Source: Anaerolineales bacterium
GTDB lineage: Bacteria > Chloroflexota > Anaerolineae > Anaerolineales > Villigracilaceae
DNA: 11,105 nucleotides
Direction of reading: 5' to 3'
NCBI GenBank assembly: GCA_028689195.1
Contig: JAQTWR010000060.1
Coordinates: 1-11,105, forward strand
Positions 1-6,863 of the stretch are shown piece by piece. Under the pieces are notes generated by a model that was given only the letters and a program-made list of their open reading frames with translations, did no database searches and had not been told where the DNA came from. A program made the translations under genes and the position numbers. The first letter of the stretch is position 1. Each line of letters opens with the position of its first letter.

Positions 1-55
1 CTATGTCCCATGGCTTTTTGCCTCGTGGAAAAAGCCCGACGCGGCGAAGCAATAA
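1..55 (+). CDS. C-terminal fragment of an upstream gene (unidentified)
   Basis: Frame 2 is open from the left edge and ends at a TAA at 53-55, seven bases before the next ATG. The 17 visible residues end in PWLFASWKKPDAAKQ, a basic tail with several tryptophans that could close a membrane protein or a glycosyltransferase. No function can be assigned from so little. I prefer this frame because it does not overlap the next gene and uses GAC/GCG codons like the neighbours. Frame 1 is also open, from base 1 to a TAA at 88-90, and cannot be excluded. It would overlap the acyltransferase start by about 29 bases. Confidence 0.35.
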   Translation, partial: YVPWLFASWKKPDAAKQ

Positions 56-61
56 AATATT

Positions 62-694
62 ATGGAATGGATGAAAAATATGCATCGTAAAATTCGTTTT
101 GCCATTTACTCATGGCTTTTACAACAATCCGATTCGATCGTGAACGACCGCGCCCATCGGGTGGCGGACATTTCCCCGACCGCCCGCGTTTACTCGAGCG
201 GCGGTATAGATAATATAACGGGACATTCATCCAACGCGAAAATTGGAGACCATACGCATATTCGCGGACGCGTAATCGTATTCCCGACGGGGAAATTCCA
301 AATCGGCGAGTGGTCTTACATTGGGCATCGCAGCGAAGTCTGGTCGCAGTCGTTGGTGCAGATAGGCAACCGAGTCTTGATTTCCCATGACGTAGATATT
401 CACGACGGCACAGCTCACTCGATGGACGCGCAGGAAAGGCATGAGCATTTCAAATACATCCTCTCGCGCGGACATCCCGCCACATGGGACGACCTTCCCG
501 GCATTGCAGCCAAGCCCATTATCATTGAAGACGATGTTTGGATTAGCTTTGGCGTCACCATACTACAGGGCGTGACTATTGGAAAAGGGAGCGTCATCGC
601 GGCGGGATCGCTGGTAACAAAAGACGTGCCGCCCGGGGTAATATATCGCTGTTCTGTCACGCCGATCATCACGCCTTTGGCGCAAAAAAAGTAG
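62..694 (+). CDS. Hexapeptide-repeat (left-handed beta-helix) acyltransferase
   Basis: Likely transfers an acetyl or other acyl group from acyl-CoA to a sugar hydroxyl or amine during surface-glycan synthesis, in the cytoplasm. The 210-residue protein has the isoleucine/valine-rich, glycine-spaced rungs of LbH acyltransferases at about residues 35-110 and 150-190. The second block contains DDVWISFGVTILQGVTIG (157-174) and GSLVTKDVPPGVI (182-194), close to the WbbJ/maltose-acetyltransferase pattern. A loop at 108-125 (SHDVDIHDGTAHSMD) holds the histidines where this family keeps its catalytic His. The substrate cannot be told. The usual GNPAK-type end is replaced by YRCSVTPIITPLAQKK. ATG codons at 62, 71 and 80 share the frame and none has a clear Shine-Dalgarno site, so the exact start is uncertain. 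The stop lies 7 bases before the next gene. Confidence 0.85.
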   Translation: MEWMKNMHRKIRFAIYSWLLQQSDSIVNDRAHRVADISPTARVYSSGGIDNITGHSSNAKIGDHTHIRGRVIVFPTGKFQIGEWSYIGHRSEVWSQSLVQIGNRVLISHDVDIHDGTAHSMDAQERHEHFKYILSRGHPATWDDLPGIAAKPIIIEDDVWISFGVTILQGVTIGKGSVIAAGSLVTKDVPPGVIYRCSVTPIITPLAQKK

Positions 695-701
695 AGGAAT
701 A

Positions 702-1634
702 ATGAATATGATTGCGGCGTTTATAAAGCGCATCAGAGATTTTTGGTTTCGCCCGATACTCGAACAGACTAGAAAATTGGAAAATGAGGCGGAGAAAAGC
801 CGCGTCTTATTGGGGAATATTTATTTGGAAAGTATAAAAAAACGCGAAGTTCATTCTCTTGCCGATGTCGAGATGCGCGTCTTCTCTCAATGGGGAGAAG
901 ACGGAATCATTCAATACCTGATTTCAAAAGTCCCCATCGCGAAAAAAGAATTCGTCGAATTTGGGGTCGAGGATTACCGCGAAAGCAACACCCGCTTTTT
1001 GTTGATTAACAATAACTGGGACGGGCTGGTGATTGATTGCAGCGAGGAGAACGTTCAAAAAATCGCTCAATCTGAATTAAGTTGGCGATATAACTTAAAG
1101 TCGGCTTGCTCCTTTGTAACAAAAGACAATATATGCGACATCATTCGAAACGCCGGCATTTCCGGCGATATTGGTTTATTAAGCGTTGACATTGACGGAA
1201 ACGACTACTGGATATGGGACGTCATCGGAGCAGATACGATCTCGCCCCGCATTGTTATCGTAGAATACAACAGCGTTTTTGGACGCGAACAAGCGATCAC
1301 AATTCCTTACGACGAGAAATTTTCGCGTTCCGCCGCCCACTTTTCAAATTTATATTACGGAGCGTCGTTAAAAGCGTTATATTTGCTCGCAAAGAAAAAA
1401 GGCTATATTTTCGTAGGTGCGAACAGCGCTGGAAACAACGCTTTCTTTGTAAGAAAAGACGTCGCGGGCGGGCTGACTGAAATGGACGTGGAACACGGCT
1501 ATGTCGAAAGTAAATTCAGGGAAGCCAGAGATAAAAACGGGCGTCTCGTTTTCCTTAGCGGAAGCGAAAGAAAAAAGATGTTGGATAATCTTGAAGTATA
1601 TGACGTGCAGAATAATGCGTTGATAAAACTATAA
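702..1634 (+). CDS. FkbM-like (putative SAM-dependent methyltransferase) protein
   Basis: A 310-residue protein of a family common in surface-polysaccharide loci and usually labelled FkbM-like methyltransferase or hypothetical. Visible landmarks are FSQWGEDG (61-68), EFVEFGVEDYRESNTRFLL (83-101), LVIDCSEE (109-116), LLSVDIDGNDYWIW (159-172) and IVIVEYNSVFG (184-194). The alternating strands and the acidic residue after the second strand (D112) fit a Rossmann-like fold. The classical glycine-rich SAM loop is replaced by FGVEDYRESN, so catalysis is inferred rather than shown. Residues 1-50 are helical and charged, possibly a short membrane-associating or coiled segment. GAGGA at 694-698 lies 3 bases before the ATG at 702 and 9 bases before an in-frame ATG at 708, so 708 may be the true start. 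The gene has AT-rich patches compared with the epimerase gene downstream. Confidence 0.7.
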   Translation: MNMIAAFIKRIRDFWFRPILEQTRKLENEAEKSRVLLGNIYLESIKKREVHSLADVEMRVFSQWGEDGIIQYLISKVPIAKKEFVEFGVEDYRESNTRFLLINNNWDGLVIDCSEENVQKIAQSELSWRYNLKSACSFVTKDNICDIIRNAGISGDIGLLSVDIDGNDYWIWDVIGADTISPRIVIVEYNSVFGREQAITIPYDEKFSRSAAHFSNLYYGASLKALYLLAKKKGYIFVGANSAGNNAFFVRKDVAGGLTEMDVEHGYVESKFREARDKNGRLVFLSGSERKKMLDNLEVYDVQNNALIKL

Positions 1635-1635
1635 T
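1630..1635 (+). promoter_or_regulatory. Possible -10 box (TATAAT) at the end of the FkbM-like gene
   Basis: A perfect TATAAT overlaps the stop codon of the FkbM-like gene. It lies 39 bases before the ATG of the epimerase gene, next to the largest intergenic gap in the window (40 bases). No good -35 hexamer sits about 17 bases upstream and there is no extended -10 TG, so this may be chance in an AT-rich stop region. If real, it would give an internal promoter for the epimerase and the genes after it. Confidence 0.2.
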
Positions 1636-1674
1636 GGCTCATTTTTTCTACGTCTTTATCGCCGTCAAACCCCA

Positions 1675-2607
1675 ATGAAAAAACTTCTTCTCACCGGCGC
1701 GGCTGGATTTTTAGGACGCGCCATCGCCCATCATTTTTCGCAGCAAGGCTGGCAGGTTTATGGATTAGACCGCGTCTCCGCCGAAAACGCTCCGCTCGCA
1801 GATTTGAAAGAGTACGCCGCGCTCAACCTGCCGCACCCGCGGCTAAACGAACTATTGGCACAGTGGAATCCGCAAGCCTGCATCCACGCTGCGGGGCGCG
1901 CCTCCGTCCCGCAATCCATGCAAGACCCGGCGTCTGACTTTCAAGACGGACCCGCGCTCACCTTTTATCTGCTCGACGCGCTAAAACAATATGCGCCGCA
2001 ATGCGCCTTTATCTTTCTCTCCAGCGCGGCGGTTTACGGCAACCCGGTTTCGCTGCCCATCGGCGAAGACCTGCTTCCCGCGCCCATTTCCGTATATGGG
2101 TATCACAAATGGCAAAGCGAAATCTTGTGCCACGAATACGCCTCCCTGTTTGGATTGAAGACAGCCAGCGCGCGTCTGTTTTCCGCGTATGGACCCGGCT
2201 TGCATCGTCAGGTGATTTGGGATATTACCCAAAAAGCCCTGACGCAGGATAAAATCATCCTGCAAGGCGATGGAAGCGAGAGCCGCGATTTCTTACACAG
2301 CGCGGATATTGCCGGCGCGCTCGAATGTATCCTGCGCGATTCTCCGCTGCATGGCGAAGCGTATAACGTAGCCAGCGGAATCGAAACCAACATCGCGGAA
2401 TTAAGCGCAATGATTTTGAACAGCGCGGAAATCTCCAAACCGATTATTTTTAGCGGCGAAACGCCGGACGGGACGCCTAAAAACTGGCAGGCGGATATTT
2501 CTTCGCTTTCGCGATCTGGATTTTCTCCACGCGTAAACCTGAATACTGGAGTCGAGTCTTTTGTCCGTTGGGCAATGAAGGAAATTGATTTGAATGGAAA
2601 AAATTAA
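1675..2607 (+). CDS. NAD-dependent epimerase/dehydratase (extended SDR)
   Basis: Cytoplasmic nucleotide-sugar epimerase, dehydratase or reductase of the extended short-chain dehydrogenase family, likely supplying an activated sugar to the transferases downstream. The 310-residue protein opens with the NAD-binding loop GAAGFLG (8-14). D32 after the second strand favours NAD over NADP. A Ser-containing strand FLSSAAVYG (114-122) and the catalytic pair Y141-x3-K145 (YGYHK) follow. RLFSAYGPG (167-175) and SRDFLHSADIAGAL (203-216) match the substrate-binding half of the UDP-galactose 4-epimerase group, and NVASG (231-235) is also typical. The length is normal for the family. Motifs alone do not separate a 4-epimerase from a dehydratase or reductase. 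No clear Shine-Dalgarno site precedes the ATG, but the NAD loop fixes the N-terminus. The 3' end overlaps the next gene by 14 bases. Confidence 0.88.
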   Translation: MKKLLLTGAAGFLGRAIAHHFSQQGWQVYGLDRVSAENAPLADLKEYAALNLPHPRLNELLAQWNPQACIHAAGRASVPQSMQDPASDFQDGPALTFYLLDALKQYAPQCAFIFLSSAAVYGNPVSLPIGEDLLPAPISVYGYHKWQSEILCHEYASLFGLKTASARLFSAYGPGLHRQVIWDITQKALTQDKIILQGDGSESRDFLHSADIAGALECILRDSPLHGEAYNVASGIETNIAELSAMILNSAEISKPIIFSGETPDGTPKNWQADISSLSRSGFSPRVNLNTGVESFVRWAMKEIDLNGKN

Positions 2608-3787
2608 TCTAGGCTTTGTAATTACGTCCGATGGAGATCAATGGACTGGCGGGATGGAATATTACCTAAATCTCTTCAAAGCGATTAGAAAAGCGGATAC
2701 CACTAAAAGAGTAAAAATCGTTGGGCTGGTCGTACCGGGATTGAACCCCGTTCAAATTCAGCGCCTTGCGGCGCATCTGGATGAGACGCGCCATATTCCA
2801 AAACCATCTCTCGTGCAAAAAGCCTACGAATATATCAAGGATAAAAGACGCTCGTTATTCCCTCCCTTTGTGATTTCGTTTTTTGACCGAAAGAAATTAT
2901 CTTTCGACCTGGATATTATCTTTGCGCCTCCTTACATGGTTGAATATACTCAAAAACCAGCCATAACCTGGATACCGGATTTTCAACACGCGCACATGCC
3001 TGACAGTTTTTCAGCCAGCGAAGTCGCAAGCCGAAACTATATATTTCAATCTGCGGCTCGGAAGGCTCATGCGGTCATTTTGAGCAGCGAATCAGCCTAT
3101 GCGGATTTTAAGAAATTATTTCCAGAAAGCGCGGATAAAGTTCGTGTTTTGCGATTCGCGTCCCACATTTCAGAAACAATTTTTACGACAAATCCGTCGG
3201 ACGTTATCAAAAAATACGCCCTGCCGGATAAATTCTATTATTTGCCTAATCAATTTTGGAAACATAAAAACCATCAAGTGGTATTAGACGCTTTGGAAAT
3301 CTGCCTGAAAGAGATTCCTGAAATGCGCGTGGTTTGCACTGGAAATTTATATGAAAACCGCGACCCTACATATCCCTCGCGGCTGCTCGCTGAAATTTCC
3401 AGCAAAAGACTTCGCGATCACTTTATCGTGTTGGGTTTGATAGACCGCTCGGACGTGTATGCGCTTATGCGTTATTGCCTGTCGGTGATCCAACCGTCGC
3501 TGTTCGAAGGTTGGAGTACAACCGTCGAGGAAGCGAAGTTGTTGGGAAAACCAATTTTGCTGTCGAATATCGCGGTGCATCTTGAACAAGCCCCTCCCCA
3601 TGCGCGATATTTTGATCCGCTCGACGCTCGTCAACTGGCGGATCTTATGACGGCGCAATGGAATCTCCTGACCCCTGGGGTAAATTCTGAAATCGAGCAA
3701 AACGCCTTGATAGAGGCTGAAAAGCGAATGTCCGAATATGGGCATAAATTTATTGAAGTTTTACAAAATGCCCTCGCAAAAACATAG
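2594..3787 (+). CDS. GT4-family glycosyltransferase (GT-B fold)
   Basis: Cytoplasmic or membrane-associated glycosyltransferase that probably transfers a hexose from a nucleotide sugar to a lipid-linked glycan. The 397-residue protein has an N-terminal TGGMEYYLNLFKAI (18-31), the glycine-rich acceptor-side loop of GT-B enzymes. The C-terminal donor domain starts near KFYYLPNQFWKHKNHQVVL (213-231), where K223 and the KHKNH stretch match the phosphate-binding region. SLFEGWSTTVEEAKLLGKP (302-320) holds the E-x7-E pair (E305, E313) typical of GT4. IPDFQHAHMP (127-136) resembles the interdomain loop of mannosyl- or rhamnosyl-type GT4 proteins. Donor and acceptor are unknown. The start overlaps the end of the epimerase gene by 14 bases, with AAGGA at 2578-2582 as a rather distant Shine-Dalgarno site, so translation may be coupled. 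Confidence 0.87.
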   Translation: MEKINLGFVITSDGDQWTGGMEYYLNLFKAIRKADTTKRVKIVGLVVPGLNPVQIQRLAAHLDETRHIPKPSLVQKAYEYIKDKRRSLFPPFVISFFDRKKLSFDLDIIFAPPYMVEYTQKPAITWIPDFQHAHMPDSFSASEVASRNYIFQSAARKAHAVILSSESAYADFKKLFPESADKVRVLRFASHISETIFTTNPSDVIKKYALPDKFYYLPNQFWKHKNHQVVLDALEICLKEIPEMRVVCTGNLYENRDPTYPSRLLAEISSKRLRDHFIVLGLIDRSDVYALMRYCLSVIQPSLFEGWSTTVEEAKLLGKPILLSNIAVHLEQAPPHARYFDPLDARQLADLMTAQWNLLTPGVNSEIEQNALIEAEKRMSEYGHKFIEVLQNALAKT

Positions 3788-3808
3788 AATGATAAGTTGG
3801 ATATAGAT

Positions 3809-4708
3809 ATGCCGTCCGAAAAAATTCGCGTCTCCGTAATCACATCCTGTTTTAACGGGGAGGCATACTTAAGTTCGTTTATTGACCAATTAACATCGCA
3901 GACGATTTTCCCCGCGTTGGAGTGGATATTGATCCATAACGAACCTACGCCCCGCGAGATGGACATAATAAAAGAATTTCAAGCGCGATTTCCCGAAAAA
4001 ATAAAGCATATCGTAACGCGCCCTGTCGAACCTCTTAGCGCTTCATGGAATCGAGGCTGGAAAGCCGCATGCGCAGACCATGCGAGTTTTTGGAATTTGG
4101 ACGATTGCCGTCCTGACGACGCGCTGCAAAGACAGGTCGAAACGCTTGAACAAAATCCCGATTGCATGATGACCTATGGCGATTTCATAGAAGTCTCCCA
4201 ATACGGTTCGACGATAGGGCTTCATAGAAGCGTTCCCTCCAATTATGCAAATCGCTTTAGGCGCACCTTCCCCGGCGGTGCGTTTATGGTCTGGCGCAGA
4301 AACGGAGCCGAGAAGATCGGATACTTTGACGAACAACTACATATCGCCTGCGATTATGATCTTGTCACTCGCGCGGCGGTCGAAGGATTGAAAATGAAGA
4401 AAACCGAAGGCGTCATCGGCTATTTCACCAATCAGGGAACGGGACTGAGTACGCTCAAAGGCGCGAACAAAGAAGCGGTCGAGAGAACGGTCGTTCAATT
4501 ACGTTATGGTATGTTCGACAAAGCCGCTTCGGAACATATTTCGGACGCCGAAAAATATCGAATTGCAGAAATCTTCGTAGGAGGACATTGGCTTCCTTTA
4601 ACCGCCTACATAGAACAATATACGCGCTATATCAAACAGCGCATGATTTTGAAAAAATTTAATGGGATGCGAAAATCCCTCTTAAATATTTTTGGAGGCG
4701 CAAGATGA
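3809..4708 (+). CDS. GT2-family glycosyltransferase, divergent active-site motifs
   Basis: Glycosyltransferase with a GT-A fold, 299 residues from this start, expected to use a nucleotide-sugar donor in the cytoplasm. The N-terminal strand KIRVSVITSCFNGEAYL and the later GAFMVWRRNG and IGYFDEQLHIACDYDLVTRA segments place it in GT2. At the place of the usual DDGS loop it has LIHNEPTPRE. At the place of the DxD motif it has FWNLDDCRPDDAL, with adjacent aspartates. This looks like a recurrent GT2 subgroup rather than a broken gene, because the reading frame and the rest of the domain are intact. I chose the ATG at 3809 (GGA at 3799-3801, 7 bases upstream) over an in-frame TTG at 3797, which has no ribosome site. 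The last four bases (ATGA) overlap the next gene. Confidence 0.82.
   Translation: MPSEKIRVSVITSCFNGEAYLSSFIDQLTSQTIFPALEWILIHNEPTPREMDIIKEFQARFPEKIKHIVTRPVEPLSASWNRGWKAACADHASFWNLDDCRPDDALQRQVETLEQNPDCMMTYGDFIEVSQYGSTIGLHRSVPSNYANRFRRTFPGGAFMVWRRNGAEKIGYFDEQLHIACDYDLVTRAAVEGLKMKKTEGVIGYFTNQGTGLSTLKGANKEAVERTVVQLRYGMFDKAASEHISDAEKYRIAEIFVGGHWLPLTAYIEQYTRYIKQRMILKKFNGMRKSLLNIFGGAR
4694..4698 (+). promoter_or_regulatory. Strong Shine-Dalgarno site (GGAGG) inside the upstream gene
   Basis: GGAGG lies 6 bases before the ATG at 4705, within the last codons of the preceding GT2 gene. With the ATGA stop/start overlap it sets the start of the second GT2 gene and points to coupled translation. It is the best match to the consensus that I see in the window. 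Confidence 0.75.
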
Positions 4709-5670
4709 AACCGCCCCGCGAAGTTAAAGTCAGCGTCATTATCCCCACCTATAATCGCGCCGATTTGATTCTTCAAACAATAGGAAGCGTCTTGGCGCAA
4801 ACGTTTACAGACTATGAAATCATCGTCATAGACGACGGCTCGACGGATAACACAGCCGAGATTTTGCGCGAACTGATCGAGGCGGGGAAAATACAATATG
4901 TGTGGCAGGAAAACAAGGGAGAGTCTGCGGCGCGCAATCATGGGCTTCGTCTGGCTCGGGGCAAGTACATCGCGTTTCTGGATTCTGACGATCTCTGGCT
5001 GCCTCAAAAACTTGAAGCGCAAGTAACCTATTTGGAGGCGCATCCAGAAGCGGGCTTGGCGCAATCCGCTTTTGCCAAATTTGACGATGCGACAGGCGAA
5101 GACCTTGGAACGCGAAACAGCGCCTGGTTTTCCGGGTGGATATATCCAGAGATATTAATGCACTGGAGCGATTTAATGGCAGTGGACGCGGTATTGATTC
5201 CAGCCAAAGTGATCGAGCATGTCGGCGGATTTGACGAGACCTTGAGAAAGGGCGAAGACCCCGACCTCTGGCGACGCATCAGCCGACACTATCCATTTAT
5301 TGCAATGCCCGAGGTATTAACAAAAGTGCGCGTTCACTCTGGCAGCGTTTCCGCGAACAAAGCGGAAGCGTCTAAAGCATTCCGCGTTTATTTGGAAAAA
5401 GCCTTTGCGGAAGACCTTTCGCTTTCAATTGGATTCCGTAAAAGGACGTTGGCGAGAATGTACGCGTATATGGCGTACAACCAGATCGGCAGCGCCGCCG
5501 GAAATCAAATCCGACCCGTCTTGCGGGATTCATGGAACGCCCTCGTAAATTTTCCCTTTGAATGGCGGGCTTATCTTTCCATCGCACTTTCCTTACTCCC
5601 CTTCAATTTACGGCGCTTCATGCATAGAATATGGGGAAATCTGCGTTATAAAAAACGCGCCAAATTCTAA
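4705..5670 (+). CDS. GT2-family glycosyltransferase (canonical GT-A)
   Basis: A 321-residue family 2 glycosyltransferase with textbook motifs: VSVIIPTYNRADLI (9-22), IIVIDDGSTDNT (39-50), the ENKGESAARNHGL region (69-81), FLDSDDLW (91-98) with the metal-binding D93-x-D95, and the catalytic-base region GEDPDLWRRISRHYP (183-197). It would add one sugar to the growing glycan from a UDP- or GDP-sugar at the inner membrane face. Residues after about 285 (LSIALSLLPFNLRRF) are hydrophobic and then basic, which may hold the protein on the membrane. The start is set by a strong GGAGG and a 4-base overlap with the preceding GT2 gene, suggesting the two enzymes are made in similar amounts and add neighbouring residues. 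Sugar specificity cannot be read from the sequence. Confidence 0.92.
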   Translation: MKPPREVKVSVIIPTYNRADLILQTIGSVLAQTFTDYEIIVIDDGSTDNTAEILRELIEAGKIQYVWQENKGESAARNHGLRLARGKYIAFLDSDDLWLPQKLEAQVTYLEAHPEAGLAQSAFAKFDDATGEDLGTRNSAWFSGWIYPEILMHWSDLMAVDAVLIPAKVIEHVGGFDETLRKGEDPDLWRRISRHYPFIAMPEVLTKVRVHSGSVSANKAEASKAFRVYLEKAFAEDLSLSIGFRKRTLARMYAYMAYNQIGSAAGNQIRPVLRDSWNALVNFPFEWRAYLSIALSLLPFNLRRFMHRIWGNLRYKKRAKF

Positions 5671-5674
5671 TTAC

Positions 5675-5680
5675 AGGCGG
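5675..5680 (+). promoter_or_regulatory. Shine-Dalgarno-like AGGCGG supporting a TTG start
   Basis: AGGCGG, one mismatch from AGGAGG, lies 4 bases before the TTG at 5685. The nearest downstream in-frame ATG is codon 19, which would delete the first beta strand (ISILFLGTQ) of the GT4 fold. The TTG is therefore the likely start. Confidence 0.55.
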
Positions 5681-5684
5681 CAAA

Positions 5685-6863
5685 TTGACGGCAACCGTTC
5701 AAAACAAAAATATCTCCATTCTATTTCTCGGCACGCAGATGGCGACCGGCGGCGCGCAAAAAGTATTGCTCGATCAGGCGCAATGGTTTCACGCGCGCGG
5801 ATATAAAACGACCGCCGCGTTTTTTTACGACCGCGATCATCTCCACGAAAAATGGCAGAGCGCGTTCCCCTTCCCCATTTACAACCTCGATGCGATTCAA
5901 AAAAAGCGCGGCGCGTTTCTCCCCCTGCTTCAAAGTTTGTGGACGCTTTGGAATCTTCTGCGCCGCGAAAAGTTCGACGTAATTGAAACCTTCACGCATG
6001 ACAGCGCCATCCTCGCTCTGCCGCTCGCGTGGATGGCGGGAATCCCCGTCCGCATTGCCACGCATCACGGCGTCATAGATAACTTTCCGCGCTGGCGCGA
6101 AGCGCTCCATACGCGGCTGGTGAATCATGGCGTCGCAAATATCTTGATTGCCGTATCGGATAAAACGCGGACGCAAGCCATATCCGAAGGAATCAAACCC
6201 GGGCGCATCGTCGTCATTGCAAACGGCGTTTCTCCCGTCAACGCAGACGCCGCGAACAAAGATCAAGTTCGCAAAGAAATTGGGATGAGCGCAGACGCGC
6301 TCTTCGTCCTCTCGGTTGGCAGACTGGTGCGCCAAAAAGCGCACGAGTTTTTGATTGCAGCCGCGCCCGCCGTATTGGATAAATTTCCAAACGCAAAATT
6401 TGGAATCTGCGGAGACGGGTTGCTGCGCGATCAATTGAAATCGCAAATTTCCAACTTGGGGCTTTCCAAATCTGTGACCTTATTCGGCGCGCGGGATAAC
6501 GTCGCGGATTTTCTGGCGGCTGCGGATATATTCGTCCTGCCGTCGCGCAGCCGCGAGGGAATGCCCATCGCGCTTTTAGAAGCCATGTCGGCGGGACTGC
6601 CGATTGTCGCCACCCGCGTCGAAGGCGTGGATGAAATCGTCGCGGACGGAGTTCACGGTCTGCTTGTTCAGCCTGAAAGCGCGGACGGTTTAGCGCGGGC
6701 TATATTACAATTGACGGGCAATCCGCAAGCGCGGCGCGACATGGGCGCGGCGGCAAAGTCGCGCGTATTAGAACAATACACCGTTGACGGCATGTGCGAA
6801 CAATATCTAAATCTTATGAAAGAATATTTGGAATTACGAAAAAGGTTTAACAATGCGGCGTAG
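5685..6863 (+). CDS. GT4-family glycosyltransferase (GT-B fold), TTG start
   Basis: A 392-residue GT4 retaining glycosyltransferase, complete and close to consensus. ISILFLGTQMATGGAQKVLL (10-29) gives the first strand and glycine loop. ATHHGVIDNFPRW (125-137) is the acceptor-side loop. VLSVGRLVRQKAHEFLIAA (208-226) contains the R213/K218 donor-phosphate pair. GICGDGLLRDQL (240-251) and VTLFGARDNVADFLAAADIF (264-283) follow. SREGMPIALLEAMSAGLP (289-306) holds E291-x7-E299. It would transfer a sugar from a nucleotide donor to a lipid-linked or sugar acceptor at the cytoplasmic face; donor and acceptor are unknown. The TTG start at 5685 is supported by AGGCGG upstream and by the fold, because the next ATG lies inside the first beta strand region. 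The gap from the previous gene is 14 bases, and the 3' end overlaps the next gene by 11. Confidence 0.93.
   Translation: MTATVQNKNISILFLGTQMATGGAQKVLLDQAQWFHARGYKTTAAFFYDRDHLHEKWQSAFPFPIYNLDAIQKKRGAFLPLLQSLWTLWNLLRREKFDVIETFTHDSAILALPLAWMAGIPVRIATHHGVIDNFPRWREALHTRLVNHGVANILIAVSDKTRTQAISEGIKPGRIVVIANGVSPVNADAANKDQVRKEIGMSADALFVLSVGRLVRQKAHEFLIAAAPAVLDKFPNAKFGICGDGLLRDQLKSQISNLGLSKSVTLFGARDNVADFLAAADIFVLPSRSREGMPIALLEAMSAGLPIVATRVEGVDEIVADGVHGLLVQPESADGLARAILQLTGNPQARRDMGAAAKSRVLEQYTVDGMCEQYLNLMKEYLELRKRFNNAA

Noticed and set aside
1151..1167. Small inverted repeat CGCCGG/CCGGCG with a 5-base loop
   Set aside because: A 6-base stem inside the FkbM-like coding sequence, with no T-run or position that suggests a role. 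Likely chance.
1632..1650. T-run after the FkbM-like stop codon as a Rho-independent terminator
   Set aside because: The T6 run at 1642-1647 is preceded only by a 4-base AATG/CATT stem, too weak for an intrinsic terminator.
3347..3745. Open frame on the - strand (132 codons)
   Set aside because: Antisense to the conserved C-terminal donor domain of the GT4 gene, with no supporting motif.
3797..3808. TTG at 3797 as the start of the first GT2 gene
   Set aside because: No ribosome site precedes it. The ATG four codons later has GGA at a good distance and loses no conserved residue.
6385..6405. Inverted repeat TTCCAAA/TTTGGAA with a 7-base loop
   Set aside because: A short AT-rich stem in the middle of the GT4 gene. 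Expected by chance.
5721..6446. Long open frame on the - strand (241 codons)
   Set aside because: It lies wholly inside the well-supported GT4 gene on the + strand. Its translation shows no recognisable domain and is rich in Arg and Cys typical of an antisense shadow.
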